64,000 nt of DNA from Metabacillus idriensis (GCF_009674765.1 NZ_WKKF01000001.1:62001-126000); one strand, 5' to 3'. Positions 8,841 through 17,285 are shown, counted from the first letter of the stretch. A program made the numbers and translations. The notes: a model not told the origin generated them from the letters alone.

Positions 8841-9047
8841 AATTTATAGGTACACTGACGGCAAGCGGAAGCGCAACACTGCTCGTTCATAACGCCTGCT
8901 CTTCTCTAATATTCAATGACAACCATGCTCCAATATTTCAGAAAAGGGAGAGAAAATGTTACGTTGTTTCCCATTTGTTTGAACTGTATCTCTTCAGATA
9001 TCCAAATTTGTTCTATTTTCAGAACGAAAGATTATAAAAATAAGAGG
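8841..9047 (+). other. Intergenic stretch without a recognised feature
   Basis: A 62-codon frame exists at 8916-9104 but lacks a ribosome binding site, runs through the promoter at 9048-9076 and resembles no family I know. I regard it as non-coding. Confidence 0.5.
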
Positions 9048-9076
9048 TTGACAGAAAGTGAAAATAAGAATATAAT
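9048..9076 (+). promoter_or_regulatory. Perfect consensus sigma-A promoter for the doxX/mhqP-like gene
   Basis: TTGACA and TATAAT are separated by exactly 17 bases. This would be a very strong promoter and so needs repression; an MhqR-type operator begins directly downstream of the -10 box. The leader to the start codon is about 115 bases. Confidence 0.9.
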
Positions 9077-9094
9077 TACTTTGAATTCAAGATA
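9077..9094. promoter_or_regulatory. Candidate MhqR operator at the transcription start
   Basis: TACTTTGAATTCAAGATA matches 14 of 18 bases of the MhqR box known from B. subtilis (TATCTCGAATTCGAGATA) and covers the expected +1. A second partial site, TATCTCGAATT at 9162-9172, matches the left half perfectly and lies just before the ribosome binding site. Confidence 0.5.
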
Positions 9095-9200
9095 TTTTAA
9101 TTAAAAGTATTTTCTCGTAGGAGACTGCATATATATGAAAGAGTAAATTTTTTTAAGGATATATCTCGAATTAAAAATAATTGAAAGAAGGATGATGACA

Positions 9201-9602
9201 ATGTTATTAGATTTAGGACTTTTACTTATTCGTTTAGTGATTGGACTTTCGTTCATGGCTCATGGAGCTCAAAAACTGTTTGGTTCATTTGGAGGTCATG
9301 GCATTAAAGGCACAGGGGGATTCTTTGAATCGATTGGCATCAAGCCTGGAGTAGCAATGGCTGTCCTCGCAGGGCTTGCTGAGTTTGCCGGCGGAGCGTT
9401 TTTTGCCGCAGGCTTTCTTACTCCGCTTGCAGGAGCTGCATTAGCCGGCACAATGCTTGTAGCGATCGTGAAAGTTCATGCCCCGAACGGTTTCTGGGCT
9501 GCTCAAAATGGATATGAATTCAACCTGACTTTGCTTGCTGTAGCCATAGGCGTAGCTTTAACAGGTGCAGGCGCTTATTCACTTGATGCATTATTCTTTT
9601 AA
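9201..9602 (+). CDS. mhqP: DoxX-family membrane protein, MhqP-like
   Basis: A 133-residue four-helix membrane protein of the DoxX family (PF07681). The helix-1 motif LLIRLVIGLSFMAHGAQKLFG and the GGHGIKGTGGFFESIGIKPG loop are characteristic of the MhqP/CatD branch. In B. subtilis MhqP belongs to the MhqR regulon, induced by quinones and aldehydes; the exact chemistry is unknown. Start: ATG at 9192 lies directly against AAGG (9188-9191), whereas ATG at 9201 has a 9-base spacing and aligns with family N-termini. MhqR-type boxes in the leader support the assignment. Confidence 0.8.
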   Translation: MLLDLGLLLIRLVIGLSFMAHGAQKLFGSFGGHGIKGTGGFFESIGIKPGVAMAVLAGLAEFAGGAFFAAGFLTPLAGAALAGTMLVAIVKVHAPNGFWAAQNGYEFNLTLLAVAIGVALTGAGAYSLDALFF

Positions 9603-9604
9603 TC

Positions 9605-9637
9605 TAAAAAAGGAACTCATCGCTGAGTTCCTTTTTC
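9605..9637. terminator. Bidirectional terminator between mhqP-like and ecsC-like genes
   Basis: AAAAAAGGAACTCA and TGAGTTCCTTTTT form a perfect stem with a 4-base TCGC loop. The convergent EcsC-family gene ends inside the hairpin. Confidence 0.85.
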
Positions 9638-10453
9638 TTCTATGATCATGACTGGATCAGTCTCCAGCCTCTCAAGAATTCTTCTTTTCTGATATAACAT
9701 AATCCCCGTTTCAGCAATATCCTTTACCATCGAACGATTTGTATACGCACCGAACAGCATGCCGGCAACGGGCACCATTTGCAGCAGTTTTTTCAGCCCG
9801 AAATGGTCGCGGTACGTATAAACCACTTCACGCCAGCCCTGTAGCTTTGACATCATTTCGGCAGACTCCATGCTGCGGTTATAATAGCCTGACAATTCAT
9901 TTAATATCGCTTGTTTGCCGACAATATCTGCTGATGCAAACTGCAGGCACTTAACGATAAAAATCCGCTCTTCCTTGTCTTCAGGATCATATCCATAAGC
10001 AATGGCAATCTCCTGCAGCGTTTTTAAGGAAAGTCCAAGCAGCACTGGGATGTCGACTGCGAGTGTGAAAATTCCTCCGAATCCTGTTGTCGCACCTTGA
10101 ACTGTAGCGACATTCCCGCGATTTGTCCTTAGATCTCCGCTTACAAGGTTCATGACTTTTATGGGCACACGTTTCATATCATCGATTGTACTTACCTTCT
10201 CACTAGGAACGAGGAGCTGAACTTTTTTCAAAATGCCGTTTTTCTGCGTTAAATACTTGCCGCCGCTTTGAATGAAGCTTCCGAGTTCATCAAGCAGAAC
10301 ACCGATTTTCTTCTGAATAAAAGCAGGTGTAAGCTTATCTAATAATTTAAAGGGAATCCGGCTGATTTTTTCCCAGAAAAATAAGCCCTTCTGATCATCT
10401 TCCCATTTTTCAATTTCCTTTAATTGACTGAGGAGCTCCTCTTTCGTTTCCAT
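9617..10453 (-). CDS. EcsC-family protein
   Basis: A 278-residue protein of the EcsC family (PF12787). The conserved central glycine-rich, semi-hydrophobic region is present (VQGATTGFGGIFTLAVDIPVLLGLSLKTLQEIAIAYGYDPED, about residues 118-160) and a second such segment follows near residues 228-245 (MVPVAGMLFGAYTNRSMVKDIAE). EcsC accompanies the EcsAB transporter in B. subtilis, but stand-alone paralogues like this one have no known function. The gene is monocistronic, with its end inside a bidirectional terminator. GGTGCGG-type spacing upstream gives only a weak ribosome binding site. Confidence 0.8.
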   Translation of the reverse strand: METKEELLSQLKEIEKWEDDQKGLFFWEKISRIPFKLLDKLTPAFIQKKIGVLLDELGSFIQSGGKYLTQKNGILKKVQLLVPSEKVSTIDDMKRVPIKVMNLVSGDLRTNRGNVATVQGATTGFGGIFTLAVDIPVLLGLSLKTLQEIAIAYGYDPEDKEERIFIVKCLQFASADIVGKQAILNELSGYYNRSMESAEMMSKLQGWREVVYTYRDHFGLKKLLQMVPVAGMLFGAYTNRSMVKDIAETGIMLYQKRRILERLETDPVMIIEEKGTQR

Positions 10454-10600
10454 TTCACAAACCGCACCCTTTCACATGACAATCTTCTTATATTTTAGCA
10501 AAAGAACATGGGAATAGAAAAAATGAGGCATATTTTTTGGATTTTACAGAATTTTATCAGATAATGAAGGTAATCTGATAAGCAGAAAGGGGAAACTATC

Positions 10601-11431
10601 ATGGCGAAAAATCTTCAGGACACAACTGTGTTACATAATGGCGTTAAAATGCCCTGGTTCGGCCTTGGCGTATTTAAAGTAGAAGAAGGATCTGAGGTTG
10701 TCAATTCTGTGAAATGGGCAATTGAAGCAGGCTATAAAAGCATTGATACTGCTGCTGTCTACGGAAATGAAGAAGGTGTAGGCCAAGGAATTAAAGAAAG
10801 CGGCGTTCCACGTGAAGAGCTTTTCATTACAACGAAAGTGTGGAACGCAGACCAAGGATATGAGTCAACATTAAAAGCTTTCGATGAGAGCATGAAGAAG
10901 CTTGGCTTGGAATACTTGGATTTATATCTTGTTCACTGGCCGGTAGAAGGCAAGTATAAAGATACATGGAGAGCGCTTGAGACGCTTTACAAAGAAGGAA
11001 AAGTAAAAGCAATCGGTGTGAGCAATTTCCAAATTCACCATCTTGAAGACGTAATCAAGGATGCTGAGATTGTACCGATGGTTAACCAAGTGGAATATCA
11101 CCCGCGTTTAACTCAAAAAGAACTTCAGGCTTTCTGCAAGCAGCACAGCATTCAGCTTGAAGCTTGGTCACCGCTTATGCAGGGAAAACTTCTTGATGAC
11201 GAAACATTAACAGAAATTGCTGAAAAGCACGGGAAATCTGTAGCTCAAGTCATCTTGCGCTGGGATCTGCAGAATGAAGTTGTTACGATTCCCAAGTCTG
11301 TAAAAGAGCACCGCATCTACGATAATGCTTCAATCTTCGACTTTGAACTATCACAAGAAGAGATGGAGCAAATCGATGGATTAAACCGCGACGAACGTGT
11401 AGGTCCAGATCCGGATAATTTTGATTTTTAA
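10601..11431 (+). CDS. yvgN: Aldo/keto reductase, YvgN-type (glyoxal/methylglyoxal reductase)
   Basis: A 276-residue (alpha/beta)8-barrel NADPH-dependent reductase. The AKR catalytic tetrad can be placed: Asp in [15 protein letters not shown] (about residue 49), Tyr in the same segment, Lys in [10 protein letters not shown] (about 80) and His in [20 protein letters not shown] (about 113). The cofactor motif [10 protein letters not shown] is near residue 230. The sequence follows B. subtilis YvgN closely, including the C-terminus [15 protein letters not shown]. YvgN detoxifies glyoxal and methylglyoxal. A strong AGAAAGGGG site precedes the ATG and a terminator follows, so it is monocistronic. 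Confidence 0.88.
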   Translation: MAKNLQDTTVLHNGVKMPWFGLGVFKVEEGSEVVNSVKWAIEAGYKSIDTAAVYGNEEGVGQGIKESGVPREELFITTKVWNADQGYESTLKAFDESMKKLGLEYLDLYLVHWPVEGKYKDTWRALETLYKEGKVKAIGVSNFQIHHLEDVIKDAEIVPMVNQVEYHPRLTQKELQAFCKQHSIQLEAWSPLMQGKLLDDETLTEIAEKHGKSVAQVILRWDLQNEVVTIPKSVKEHRIYDNASIFDFELSQEEMEQIDGLNRDERVGPDPDNFDF

Positions 11432-11446
11432 TTGAGAGTAAGTCAT

Positions 11447-11482
11447 AAAACAGGCTGTCCTCTAAGGATAGCCTGTTTTTTT
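11447..11482 (+). terminator. Intrinsic terminator after yvgN
   Basis: AAAACAGGCTGTCC pairs with GGATAGCCTGTTTT (one internal mismatch), loop TCTAA, T-run of seven. Confidence 0.85.
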
Positions 11483-11588
11483 GCTTTGTCTGTTTCTGGA
11501 AAATTCAGCTGTGCAATTTTGTTATATTTGGTATAATCAGAGTGATAAATTGTACGGATTATTTTTAAAAAGGAGAAATGCCTGATCT

Positions 11589-12176
11589 ATGAATGCATTC
11601 AAATTCTTTTCGCTTTTGTTAATAGTTGCTGGCCTTCTTTTTACAGGTTATGGTGTATGGCAGATTGTTCAAACCAATGTTAAAACAAACCAGTCATTGG
11701 CGGATGCTCAAGCTGCGATAAGGTCAGCAGATGAAAAGAAAATGCCTTCTCCAACACCCGAGAAGAGGTATGAGCCTGAGATTGGGAATGCAGTAGGAAT
11801 TCTTAAGATTGATCGCCTGGACGCAGAGCTTCCGATTGTAGAAGGAACCGACCCGGATGATCTGGAAAAGGGAGTAGGTCACTACAAGGGAAGCTACTAT
11901 CCGAATGAAAGCGGCCAGATTGTCCTGTCAGGGCACAGAGATACTGTGTTCCGTAAAGCGGGAGACCTGGAAATTGGCGATCCATTAACCATACTCCTGC
12001 CCTATGGGGAATTTGAGTACAAAATAAAGTCGACTAAAATTGTCGATGCAGATGACATGAGTGTGATCACGCTGCAAAATGAAAAAGAAGAGCTGATCTT
12101 AACGACATGCTATCCTTTTAGTTTTGTCGGAAATGCGCCTGAGCGCTACATTATTTATGCTGAAAAAGTAAATTAG
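11589..12176 (+). CDS. yhcS: Class D sortase (YhcS)
   Basis: A 195-residue membrane-anchored transpeptidase with an N-terminal hydrophobic segment (residues 5-27) and a sortase domain (PF04203) from about 68. The triad is His116 in LSGHRDT, Cys174 in LTTCYPF and Arg186 in APERY. Class D sortases attach LPXTG-like proteins to peptidoglycan; B. subtilis YhcS anchors YhcR through an LPDTS signal. Unlike B. subtilis, no YhcR-like nuclease or other LPXTG protein is encoded beside it in this window, so the substrate must be elsewhere. An extended -10 (TGGTATAAT at 11529-11537) and AAAGGAG precede it. Confidence 0.92.
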   Translation: MNAFKFFSLLLIVAGLLFTGYGVWQIVQTNVKTNQSLADAQAAIRSADEKKMPSPTPEKRYEPEIGNAVGILKIDRLDAELPIVEGTDPDDLEKGVGHYKGSYYPNESGQIVLSGHRDTVFRKAGDLEIGDPLTILLPYGEFEYKIKSTKIVDADDMSVITLQNEKEELILTTCYPFSFVGNAPERYIIYAEKVN

Positions 12177-12196
12177 CAGCGGGAGGAGATTTTTCC

Positions 12197-12622
12197 ATGA
12201 TTGACATTCGGGAGATTGCAGGGGAAGAAAACTTTAAAAAAGCTTATCCGGTTATGTCTCAATTGCGTACACAGCTCAGCGAGGAAGAGTACCTTAAGCT
12301 GCTCGAACCAATGAGGAAGCAGGGATACCGATTAATCGGACTTTATGAAGATGAACAGGTTAAGGCATTAGCAGGTATTATCGAACTGACAAATTTCTAT
12401 AACGATAAGCATATTTATGTGTATGATTTAGTGACAGACGGAGAATCTCGGTCACGCGGGTTTGGCGAACAGCTGTTAAACTATGTGGAAAAACTTGCGA
12501 AAGAAGCCGGCTGCGGCATAATTACGCTGAGCTCAGGAAATCAGCGGATTGATGCACACCGTTTTTATGAAGAAAAGATGGGTTTTGAGCGCGTCAGTCA
12601 TGTGTTCAATAAGAAATTATAA
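12197..12622 (+). CDS. GNAT-family N-acetyltransferase
   Basis: A 141-residue acetyl-CoA-dependent acetyltransferase. The fold order is normal: beta-4 YVYDLVTDGESRSRGFGEQLLNYVEKLAKEAG (about residues 75-105) contains the acetyl-CoA loop R-S-R-G-F-G, followed by ITLSSGNQRIDAHRFYEEKMGF near 108-130. It lies 20 bases after the sortase stop with its own GGGAGGAG site, so it probably shares the sortase transcript. It interrupts the yhcS-yhcT neighbourship seen in B. subtilis. The substrate is unknown. Confidence 0.85.
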   Translation: MIDIREIAGEENFKKAYPVMSQLRTQLSEEEYLKLLEPMRKQGYRLIGLYEDEQVKALAGIIELTNFYNDKHIYVYDLVTDGESRSRGFGEQLLNYVEKLAKEAGCGIITLSSGNQRIDAHRFYEEKMGFERVSHVFNKKL

Positions 12623-12655
12623 AAGAATGCCCCGGATTTTTCGAGGCATTTTCTT
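12621..12655 (+). terminator. Intrinsic terminator after the GNAT gene
   Basis: AATGCC...GGCATT stem with inner CGG/TCG pairing, followed by TTTTCTTT. It separates this unit from the convergent yhcT. Confidence 0.7.
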
Positions 12656-12797
12656 TGTATTAGGAGACATTTGGAAAAAGATAGTAAAGTGATCGATTCC
12701 TCAAGTAAATCTTCTATTTTGGAAAGTAATGGTTCTTTTTCGGCAAGTAAATCTGGTGATGTGGAAAGTATTTTCACAAACCTCAGAATTTGGCCCA

Positions 12798-13706
12798 TTA
12801 AAACTCCAGCTTAATTATTAATCTTTTCATATCATCAGGGAAGTCCGCGCTTACAGTCACTTTTTCATCTGTAAAAGGATGCATAACTGTTATTTCTGAT
12901 GCATGCAGAGCTTGGCGGTCAATCAGGTTTTTGTTCCCGCCATATAAGTCATCCCCCGAAATCGGATAGCCAATATGGCTCAAATGGACACGAATCTGAT
13001 GGGTGCGGCCTGTGTCGAGCTGAAGCTTGACAAGAGATACATCAAATCGGGTATTATAATCTTCCGTTTTAAAATGAGTTAGTGCAGGCTGGCCGCCCGG
13101 GGATACTCTGCGGCGGACCGGATGATGGCGGTCTTTTCCGATTGGCTGGTCAATCTGTCCTTTTTTCTGCTTCATTTTCCCTTGTACGATGGCCGTATAA
13201 GTCCTTTTGATCAGCCTTTCTTCAAGGAGGCGGTCCAGGATAGCATGTGATAAGGCATGTTTGGCAAAAACAATCGCACCAGAGGTATCGTGATCCAATC
13301 TGTGAATATGCCTTATTTTTCTGGACATTCCCTGCATCTGAAAATGAAAGGCGATTCCATTAGCGAGCGTGCCAGTTTGACCGGGGTCATTCGGATGTGT
13401 ATCCATTCCGGCAGGTTTATTGATAATAAGAAAATGTTCGTCCTCGAATAATAAATCAAGCTCCATGTATTCGGGAGTGATATCAAATTCTTCATCCTGA
13501 AATAAACGAATCATAACGGAGTCTTTTTCGATTAATGGCGACGTCCAGTTTGGATCTGCATCATTCACTTTTACTTCGCGGTCCATACGCCACTTATGAA
13601 CAAGTGTCTTTGGCGCCTTCATTTTTTCTCTCAGCATTTGCTGGAGGGAAATTCCTGCCCAATCTTTCTTTACCGGAAATTCCATCCATTCTCCTCTAAT
13701 TTTCAT
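12798..13706 (-). CDS. yhcT: RluA/RluD-family pseudouridine synthase (YhcT)
   Basis: A 302-residue RNA uridine isomerase. The catalytic Asp lies in HRLDHDTSGAIVFAK (about residues 146-160), and the other family motifs LLFEDEHFLIINKPAGM near residue 85 and TGRTHQIRVHLSHIGYPISGDDLYGG near 232 are intact. An N-terminal S4-like segment covers about residues 10-80. B. subtilis YhcT has the same length and neighbourhood. It is on the minus strand here, convergent with the sortase unit. ATG at 13706 follows AGGGG; ATG at 13685 follows AGAGGAG, so either start is possible. The target rRNA or tRNA uridine is not known. Confidence 0.88.
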   Translation of the reverse strand: MKIRGEWMEFPVKKDWAGISLQQMLREKMKAPKTLVHKWRMDREVKVNDADPNWTSPLIEKDSVMIRLFQDEEFDITPEYMELDLLFEDEHFLIINKPAGMDTHPNDPGQTGTLANGIAFHFQMQGMSRKIRHIHRLDHDTSGAIVFAKHALSHAILDRLLEERLIKRTYTAIVQGKMKQKKGQIDQPIGKDRHHPVRRRVSPGGQPALTHFKTEDYNTRFDVSLVKLQLDTGRTHQIRVHLSHIGYPISGDDLYGGNKNLIDRQALHASEITVMHPFTDEKVTVSADFPDDMKRLIIKLEF

Positions 13707-13864
13707 TGCAATCCCCTATCTATCAGTAGTCCTCCAAGTATACTAAAGATGCTAATTGGATGTCCAAGCTAGAAACGGAAACACTTACCTCTCCTTCGGG
13801 CAATAGAGCTATGTTATTCTAGCAGTAAGAGAAAAGCCCGAACGCAGCAAAGAGGTGAATTAAT

Positions 13865-14266
13865 TTGAGAATTGTTTTTGCTTCAACCGAAGAGCAGGAG
13901 CAGTACATTGAAGAACTGATTGAAAATATGTATGAAGAAGTGTTCCCGCAGTACTTTTCAGATGAAACCATTGATCAGCTGGATGAGCTTTCAGTCCTAA
14001 AGCCTCAAACAGAAGAAATGCAGTATAATGGCACACTAAAAGAAGCCTTTCAGATCATGTCCAGTCTTCAAGCGCTGACGGCATTGCTCAATCATTTGGA
14101 TCAGCAATCAGAAGAGGAACACAGGAATCTTTATGACCGGAACATCAATATCTTAAAACAGTACGGCTATCAATTTCCCCTTACATTTGATCATTTTCTT
14201 TCTTCAAAAGAGAAGGCTGAAGAAGTCAGCAAGTACGGGAAGCCGGCAAATAAGTGGATCGTATAA
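13865..14266 (+). CDS. yhcU: Conserved protein YhcU
   Basis: A 133-residue acidic protein of unknown function. It starts at TTG after AGAGGTGA and has no membrane segment or known motif. Length and position (after yhcS/yhcT and before yhcV) match B. subtilis YhcU, which is the basis of the name. The sequence is glutamate and glutamine rich and predicted helical (EEQEQYIEELIENMYEEVF at the N-terminus). It ends at a terminator and so is monocistronic. Confidence 0.8.
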   Translation: MRIVFASTEEQEQYIEELIENMYEEVFPQYFSDETIDQLDELSVLKPQTEEMQYNGTLKEAFQIMSSLQALTALLNHLDQQSEEEHRNLYDRNINILKQYGYQFPLTFDHFLSSKEKAEEVSKYGKPANKWIV

Positions 14267-14302
14267 AAAGAAGGGTGCACGGCTGTGTACCCTTCTTTTT
14301 AT
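14265..14302 (+). terminator. Intrinsic terminator after yhcU
   Basis: AAAAAGAAGGGTGCAC pairs with GTGTACCCTTCTTTTT around a 4-base GGCT loop. Confidence 0.85.
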
Positions 14303-14415
14303 TAATGTTGATAGAACATGGATTTCGTTGATTAAAGCGTGATTTTTACCGATAAAACCTGGATTTATCGCTGCTTCGAGCAGATCTGCCTGTCCAAAAC
14401 ACAGATTCGCTTTTC

Positions 14416-14880
14416 TTATTTCCATTTACTCAGCAAATCTTTAAAATAAGCTCCATCATTATATCCTTCTACACGATCGACTTCTTTTCCATCCTGGTAG
14501 CGTACAAGTGTTGGCGTAGCTTCGATTCCATACTGCTGCCAGCCGTCTTCAAATTCAAGCAGGTTGAATTGACCGATTTCTACTCCTGTTTCTTCTGCAG
14601 CAGGCATTAATTCAGGAGTTGTTCTTTTGCAGTGTTCACAAGTTGGGCTGAAGTAGTAAACGACAAAATCCTCTTTTTTATCCATCTTTTCATCTACTTC
14701 TTCAGGAAGAATGATGTTTTGATAATTTGGATCATCAAGCTGGTCAACGGTAGCAGGATTCAGCTTGTCCTTGCCGTATGGATTGCCTTCCGCCTTTTCT
14801 GTTTGCTGATAGTTCGTTACAAATGCCAGACCGCCAAACAATACGATAAAAATACCTGCAAATATTAAAAGCTTTTTCAT
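14416..14880 (-). CDS. Membrane-anchored thioredoxin-like protein, partner of BdbC
   Basis: A 154-residue extracytoplasmic thiol-disulfide protein. A single N-terminal membrane anchor (LLIFAGIFIVLFGGLAFV, residues 4-21) leads to a thioredoxin fold with the active site SPTCEHCKRTTPELMP (CEHC, about residues 80-83) and the cis-proline segment IEATPTLVRY near residue 120. It is one base downstream of bdbC on the same strand, and the pair is the classical thiol oxidase plus quinone-coupled reoxidase arrangement. BdbA-like annotations are common for such proteins. It probably forms disulfides in exported proteins. Confidence 0.85.
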   Translation of the reverse strand: MKKLLIFAGIFIVLFGGLAFVTNYQQTEKAEGNPYGKDKLNPATVDQLDDPNYQNIILPEEVDEKMDKKEDFVVYYFSPTCEHCKRTTPELMPAAEETGVEIGQFNLLEFEDGWQQYGIEATPTLVRYQDGKEVDRVEGYNDGAYFKDLLSKWK

Positions 14881-14881
14881 A

Positions 14882-15319
14882 TTAACGACCTACTTTCATT
14901 TTTCTGTAAATATTCAAGCTTGCTGCAAAAATAACGGTAAAGCCGATCAGTGCGAGAAATGGAATCGTAATAAATCCGAGCCAGTTGATGTATTCTCCTG
15001 TGCAGGGAACAATGCCGCAGGATGCCGAATTTTCGCCTACAAAGTCAATTTTTTGAACGGCATAATGATAAATGGAAATCGTGCCGCCAATCGCTGACAA
15101 AATCATGGAATAAAACGCAATTTGGTAATCTTTTTTATAGATCGCAATTCCAAGAATGACGACTAGCGGATACATTAAGATCCGCTGATACCAGCAGAGC
15201 TCACAAGGAATGAATTTCATGATTTCTGAGAAATATAAGCTCCCAAGCATCGAGATGAATGAAGCCGCCCATGCAATAAATAATTGATTCTCTATGTCTT
15301 TTTTGAGTTTCTCTGACAC
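14882..15319 (-). CDS. bdbC: Disulfide bond formation protein BdbC (DsbB family)
   Basis: A 145-residue four-helix quinone-linked oxidoreductase. The first periplasmic-side loop carries CELCWYQR (about residues 39-46) and the second carries the Cys pair in SASCGIVPCTGEY (about 99-111), both required for DsbB activity. It oxidises the adjacent thioredoxin-like partner and passes electrons to menaquinone. The two genes form a minus-strand pair placed between yhcU and yhcV, absent from that position in B. subtilis. Confidence 0.92.
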   Translation of the reverse strand: MSEKLKKDIENQLFIAWAASFISMLGSLYFSEIMKFIPCELCWYQRILMYPLVVILGIAIYKKDYQIAFYSMILSAIGGTISIYHYAVQKIDFVGENSASCGIVPCTGEYINWLGFITIPFLALIGFTVIFAASLNIYRKMKVGR

Positions 15320-15446
15320 ACTATCGCCTCTCCATTCATGAGTTTACACTACATATTATAGTCCTCGATCAGAGTCTTGTAAAATCAAACATTCAGACAG
15401 CACAAAATCGAAAAAAGAAGCCCGCTATTTGCAGCTCCTTCCATGT

Positions 15447-16037
15447 TTATTTTCCTGTTAGACCATAAAAAAATAAATGCAGAAATTCTTTCGTCATTTT
15501 ATTTCTGTCTTTATGGTCCAAAATAAATTCCGGGTGTTTATATACCTCTGAAGCAAACATATTAAAGTAAAACATAATCGTTTCAAATGAAAGTTCATCT
15601 CTGATATGCCCTTCTTTTTTTCCGCTTTCAATAAAGCTTTTGAAAAGAGGCATGGATTGATTGACCGTAAAGTCCGTCATGATTTGCTTTATTTCTCCTT
15701 CGTCAGCCATCATATATTCTAAAAGTTCAGGACCGATTGCCTTTGAATGGGCAATTTTTTGTTCAACGAGCTTTTCCATTTTTTCCTGAAAAGGAATGTT
15801 CATTTTAAATAAGTCCGTATAGAAATCAATCTGTTCCTGAAAAAAACTTTTAATGACCTGTATCGCTAACGCATCTTTGCTGCCGAAATAATTATAGATG
15901 GTTACCTGGGAAACATTCGCAGCCGCTGCGATTTCCTGTATGTTTACTTTATTTATTCCATATTGTGAAAAAAGCTGAAACGCCGCTTTTTGAATTTGCT
16001 CCATTTTAGTCTGCTTTCGTCTTTCAAAACCGTTCAT
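15447..16037 (-). CDS. TetR-family transcriptional regulator
   Basis: A 196-residue regulator with an N-terminal TetR_N helix-turn-helix (residues 12-58: IQKAAFQLFSQYGINKVNIQEIAAAANVSQVTIYNYFGSKDAL). The ligand domain is unassigned. It is transcribed divergently from yhcV and ends before the bdbC gene. It resembles B. subtilis YhgD-like regulators in length, but I cannot name it. No efflux gene is adjacent, so its target is unclear; divergent yhcV or its own gene are candidates. Confidence 0.85.
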   Translation of the reverse strand: MNGFERRKQTKMEQIQKAAFQLFSQYGINKVNIQEIAAAANVSQVTIYNYFGSKDALAIQVIKSFFQEQIDFYTDLFKMNIPFQEKMEKLVEQKIAHSKAIGPELLEYMMADEGEIKQIMTDFTVNQSMPLFKSFIESGKKEGHIRDELSFETIMFYFNMFASEVYKHPEFILDHKDRNKMTKEFLHLFFYGLTGK

Positions 16038-16198
16038 TCAGAACACCTCTTCCTTATCTTAATGAAAAAGAGGGGTGAATACAAATAACAAATCCGACTG
16101 CTTCAGAACATGGTTTTAAATGTGTAAAAAGGTCACATTTTCTAAGAGAAAAAGCGGTCTTCCTGCACATACTATTAGCTGAAAGGAGCTGTTTTAAG

Positions 16199-16618
16199 TT
16201 GAATTCATCTATTAGAGAAAGTATGACGAAAGATCTTGTTACGATTTCCTCTTCACAAAGCATTCAGGAGGCTGCAGAATTGATGAGCAGCCAAAATATT
16301 GGTTCCATTCCAGTTGTGGATGGAGGACAGGTAAAAGGAGTCATTACAGATCGTGATATCACGCTCCGTTCAACAGCACACGGTATGTCCAATGATACAA
16401 AAGTGGCAGATGTTATGTCTTCAAACCTTGTGACGGGAACACCTGACATGAGCAGCGAAGAAGCAGCGCAGCTGATGTCATCAAATCAGATCCGCCGCTT
16501 GCCGATCGTTGAAAATAATCAGCTTGTGGGTTATGTTGCACTGGGTGACCTTGCAACTGATCAAATGTCTAATGAAGCTGCAGGCCAAGCGCTGACTAAC
16601 ATTTCTGAACAGCACTAA
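16199..16618 (+). CDS. yhcV: CBS-domain protein YhcV
   Basis: A 139-residue protein made of two CBS motifs (Bateman module): residues 4-58 (IRESMTKDLVTI...GVITDRDIT) and 70-125 (VADVMSSNLVTGTP...LVGYVALGDLA). Such modules bind adenosine nucleotides and sense energy or ionic state. The TTG start follows GAAAGGAG. Position and length match B. subtilis YhcV. The terminal tail after residue 125 is short, so no effector domain is attached. Confidence 0.88.
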   Translation: MNSSIRESMTKDLVTISSSQSIQEAAELMSSQNIGSIPVVDGGQVKGVITDRDITLRSTAHGMSNDTKVADVMSSNLVTGTPDMSSEEAAQLMSSNQIRRLPIVENNQLVGYVALGDLATDQMSNEAAGQALTNISEQH

Positions 16619-16626
16619 TAAGGGAG

Positions 16627-16660
16627 GCACCTGCGATAACGAGCAGGTGCTTTCTTTTTT
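16627..16660 (+). terminator. Intrinsic terminator after yhcV
   Basis: GCACCTGC/GCAGGTGC stem with an 8-base loop and TTTCTTTTTT. Confidence 0.85.
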
Positions 16661-16662
16661 AA

Positions 16663-17285
16663 AGGCTGTTTTCGCATAGATTGTTGTTTTCGAGTATAAA
16701 TGTTGTCCGTTACTTTCCGTTGCAGGAACTTGCTTTCTGCGGCCCTGCTGGGAGCCTCCCCGCTTGCATGCGGGTTGTATGAGGACAGAAATCCAGAATG
16801 CAGGCTGCAAAATGGAGTCAAATGCCCTGTATGATGAGGACAGAAATCCAGAAAGGCGGCTCCAAAATGGAGTCAACCGCGCTGTATGGGGACAAAAATC
16901 CAGAATGCAGGCTGCAAAAAGGAATCAACCACGCTGTATGAGGACAAAAATCCAGAAAGACGGCTGCAAAATGGAATCAACCAAGCAGTATGAGGACAAA
17001 AACCCAGAAAGGCGGCTGCAAAATGGAATCAAATGCGCTGTATGAGGACAAAAACCCAGAAAGGCGGCTGCAAAAAGGAATCAACCACGCAGTATGAGGA
17101 CAGAAATCCAGAATGCAGGCTGCAAAATGGAGTCAACCGTGCTGTATGAGACAAAAACCCAGAAAGACGTGCTGCAAAATGGAATCAACCATTTCCCTCT
17201 GTTTCCCGCGGGAGTCAAGTTTATCCGCTGCAATCCACTTATGGTTTAAAACATATCCTAGCAACAAAGTTTACAAAAAGAGCCT
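16663..17285. repeat. MITE-like intergenic element C, split by a 52-bp tandem array
   Basis: The left half (AGGCTGTTTTCGCATAGATTG, then GTTGTCCGTTACTTTCC and CTGGGAGCCTCC) and right half (CATTTCCCTCTGTTTCCCG, GGAGTCAAGTTTATCCGC, CAACAAAGTTTACAAAAAG, AGCCT) together reconstitute an element like D and F. The array at 16778-17196 sits exactly where D and F have their central GCCTGCGGTGTCTCC segment. Confidence 0.75.
16778..17196. repeat. Tandem array, eight units of 52 bp
   Basis: Units start at 16778, 16830, 16885, 16937, 16989, 17041, 17093 and 17145. All are 52 bp except the second (55, an extra ATG). The consensus begins TATGAGGACAAAAATCCAG and continues GGCTGCAAAATGGAATCAAC. Units differ at about 5-10 positions. 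The frames that remain open through the array (for example 16764-17045) have no ribosome binding site and their register changes with each unit. Confidence 0.92.

Noticed and set aside
12660-12797. Minus-strand 66-codon frame and weak repeats of GGAAAGTA and CAAGTAAATCT
   Set aside because: The spacing is irregular (about 42-49 bases), there is no ribosome binding site and the frame is A+T-rich noise between convergent genes.
16038-16198. Sigma-B promoter upstream of yhcV
   Set aside because: GGTTTTAAATG is only a partial match and no GGGTAT-type -10 lies at the correct distance.
16764-17045. Open frame of 93 codons through the repeat array
   Set aside because: It has no ribosome binding site and exists only because the 52-bp repeat is low in stops; the register changes in each unit.
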